A stretch of DNA of 12,926 bases from Gracilibacteraceae bacterium (GTDB lineage: Bacteria; Bacillota; Desulfitobacteriia; Desulfitobacteriales; Syntrophobotulaceae): positions 1 through 12,926 of the forward strand of contig JAISQG010000078.1 of NCBI GenBank assembly GCA_031274335.1, written 5' to 3'. Below the pieces are notes generated by a model. The model did no database searches. It saw nothing but the letters and a program-made list of their open reading frames with translations, and was not told the DNA's origin. Shown here in pieces: positions 12,545 to 12,926 of the stretch. The translations under genes and the position numbers were made by a program. Position 1 is the stretch's first letter. Each line of letters opens with the position of its first letter.

Positions 12545-12926
12545 TCAGTTGTGCAGCCGGAGGTCGGCCGGAATGATTTCCGCCGTTTGCCGGACGCCGG
12601 CGCGGATCCGCTCGAAATCGGCTTCGTTCAGCAGCGGATAATCTTCCGGGGCGGCGAGGGCTTGGGCCGAGGGAATGATTTCGTATATGCGCCGGCCGTC
12701 GCTGTGAAATTTTTTCATGACCCAGGTGGCCTCGTACCAGGCTTCTACCACTTCCACTCGCCCGTCCGCGCCGCAACGCAATTTGAGCCAAGCGATCATG
12801 CCCTGCTCGGTGTGGATGTCGTCCAGGGTTTCCAGGCGCTGGTCGGAGATGAAGTTGCCGAGCGAGTAAAAGACGGGCATCCGCGCGCCGCTCGCTCCGG
12901 TCAGGACTTCCGCCGGCTGAATCACG
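12545..12926 (-). CDS. CapA-family protein (metallophosphoesterase-like), 5' end outside window
   Basis: The last 127 or so codons of a gene entering from the right. The segment VIQPAEVLTG...MPVFYSLGNFISDQR matches the C-terminal core of the CapA (PGA_cap) domain, in which a histidine just upstream and the YSLGNF strand flank the metal centre. The tail (about 80 residues, ATWVMKKFHSDGRRIYEIIP and beyond) is less conserved. CapA proteins were named from poly-gamma-glutamate capsule synthesis, but many are of unknown function and lie outside capsule loci. No other capsule gene is in view. The stop is 45 bases before the rib promoter -35. Confidence 0.8.
   Translation of the reverse strand, partial: VIQPAEVLTGASGARMPVFYSLGNFISDQRLETLDDIHTEQGMIAWLKLRCGADGRVEVVEAWYEATWVMKKFHSDGRRIYEIIPSAQALAAPEDYPLLNEADFERIRAGVRQTAEIIPADLRLHN

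Noticed and set aside
1..12926. CRISPR arrays, tRNA/rRNA genes, insertion sequences, prophage or attachment sites
   Set aside because: I saw no spaced repeats, cloverleaf sequences, transposase motifs or flanking duplications anywhere in the window.

Overview
The window looks like chromosomal DNA from a moderately GC-rich, double-membraned Firmicute, most likely Negativicutes (Selenomonadales/Sporomusaceae type). Three things point there. The flavodoxin closely resembles the Megasphaera-type short-chain flavodoxin. clpP carries a perfect CtsR operator, a Firmicutes regulator. A TolC-type outer-membrane protein with a signal peptide implies an outer membrane. The lineage is an inference; no rRNA or other marker gene is present.

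Left part (1-4841), all on the minus strand. It holds a HAD-family phosphatase cut by the window edge, a flavodoxin with its own terminator and an operator-bearing promoter, and clpP under a CtsR site. Next is a three-gene operon of tolC-like, anfO-like and mobB genes, with the last two overlapping. Last comes a solitary thiS. Promoters with 17-bp spacers stand upstream of flavodoxin, clpP, tolC and thiS, and they settle the starts of clpP, tolC and thiS.

Middle (4884-8527), all on the plus strand apart from one possible remnant. A visibly AT-richer block carries an intact TetR-type regulator, then an isoprenylcysteine/phospholipid methyltransferase-like membrane gene broken by a frameshift, then a YjbQ-family gene with an internal deletion. 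The two broken genes still overlap by ATGA, so this was an operon that is now decaying. The same 18-bp palindrome lies on the tetR promoter and on the methyltransferase promoter, so the regulator probably controls itself and the damaged operon. About 440 bp with no confident gene follows, containing one possible minus-strand remnant. Then come a Fic-family gene whose catalytic His is replaced by Gln and, 9 bp later, an EamA/DMT transporter.

Right part (8584-12926), minus strand. This is a complete riboflavin operon, ribD-ribE-ribBA-ribH. It is transcribed from a good promoter through an FMN (RFN) riboswitch followed by an intrinsic terminator placed directly before the ribD ribosome-binding site. 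Together the four proteins convert GTP and ribulose-5-phosphate to riboflavin. Beyond it lies the C-terminal part of a CapA-family protein.

I did not find a clearly new multi-gene defence or mobile system. The observations most worth a second look are the tolC-anfO-mobB operon, the twin metal-regulator-like boxes at the flavodoxin promoter, the decaying TetR operon, and the H-to-Q Fic protein.
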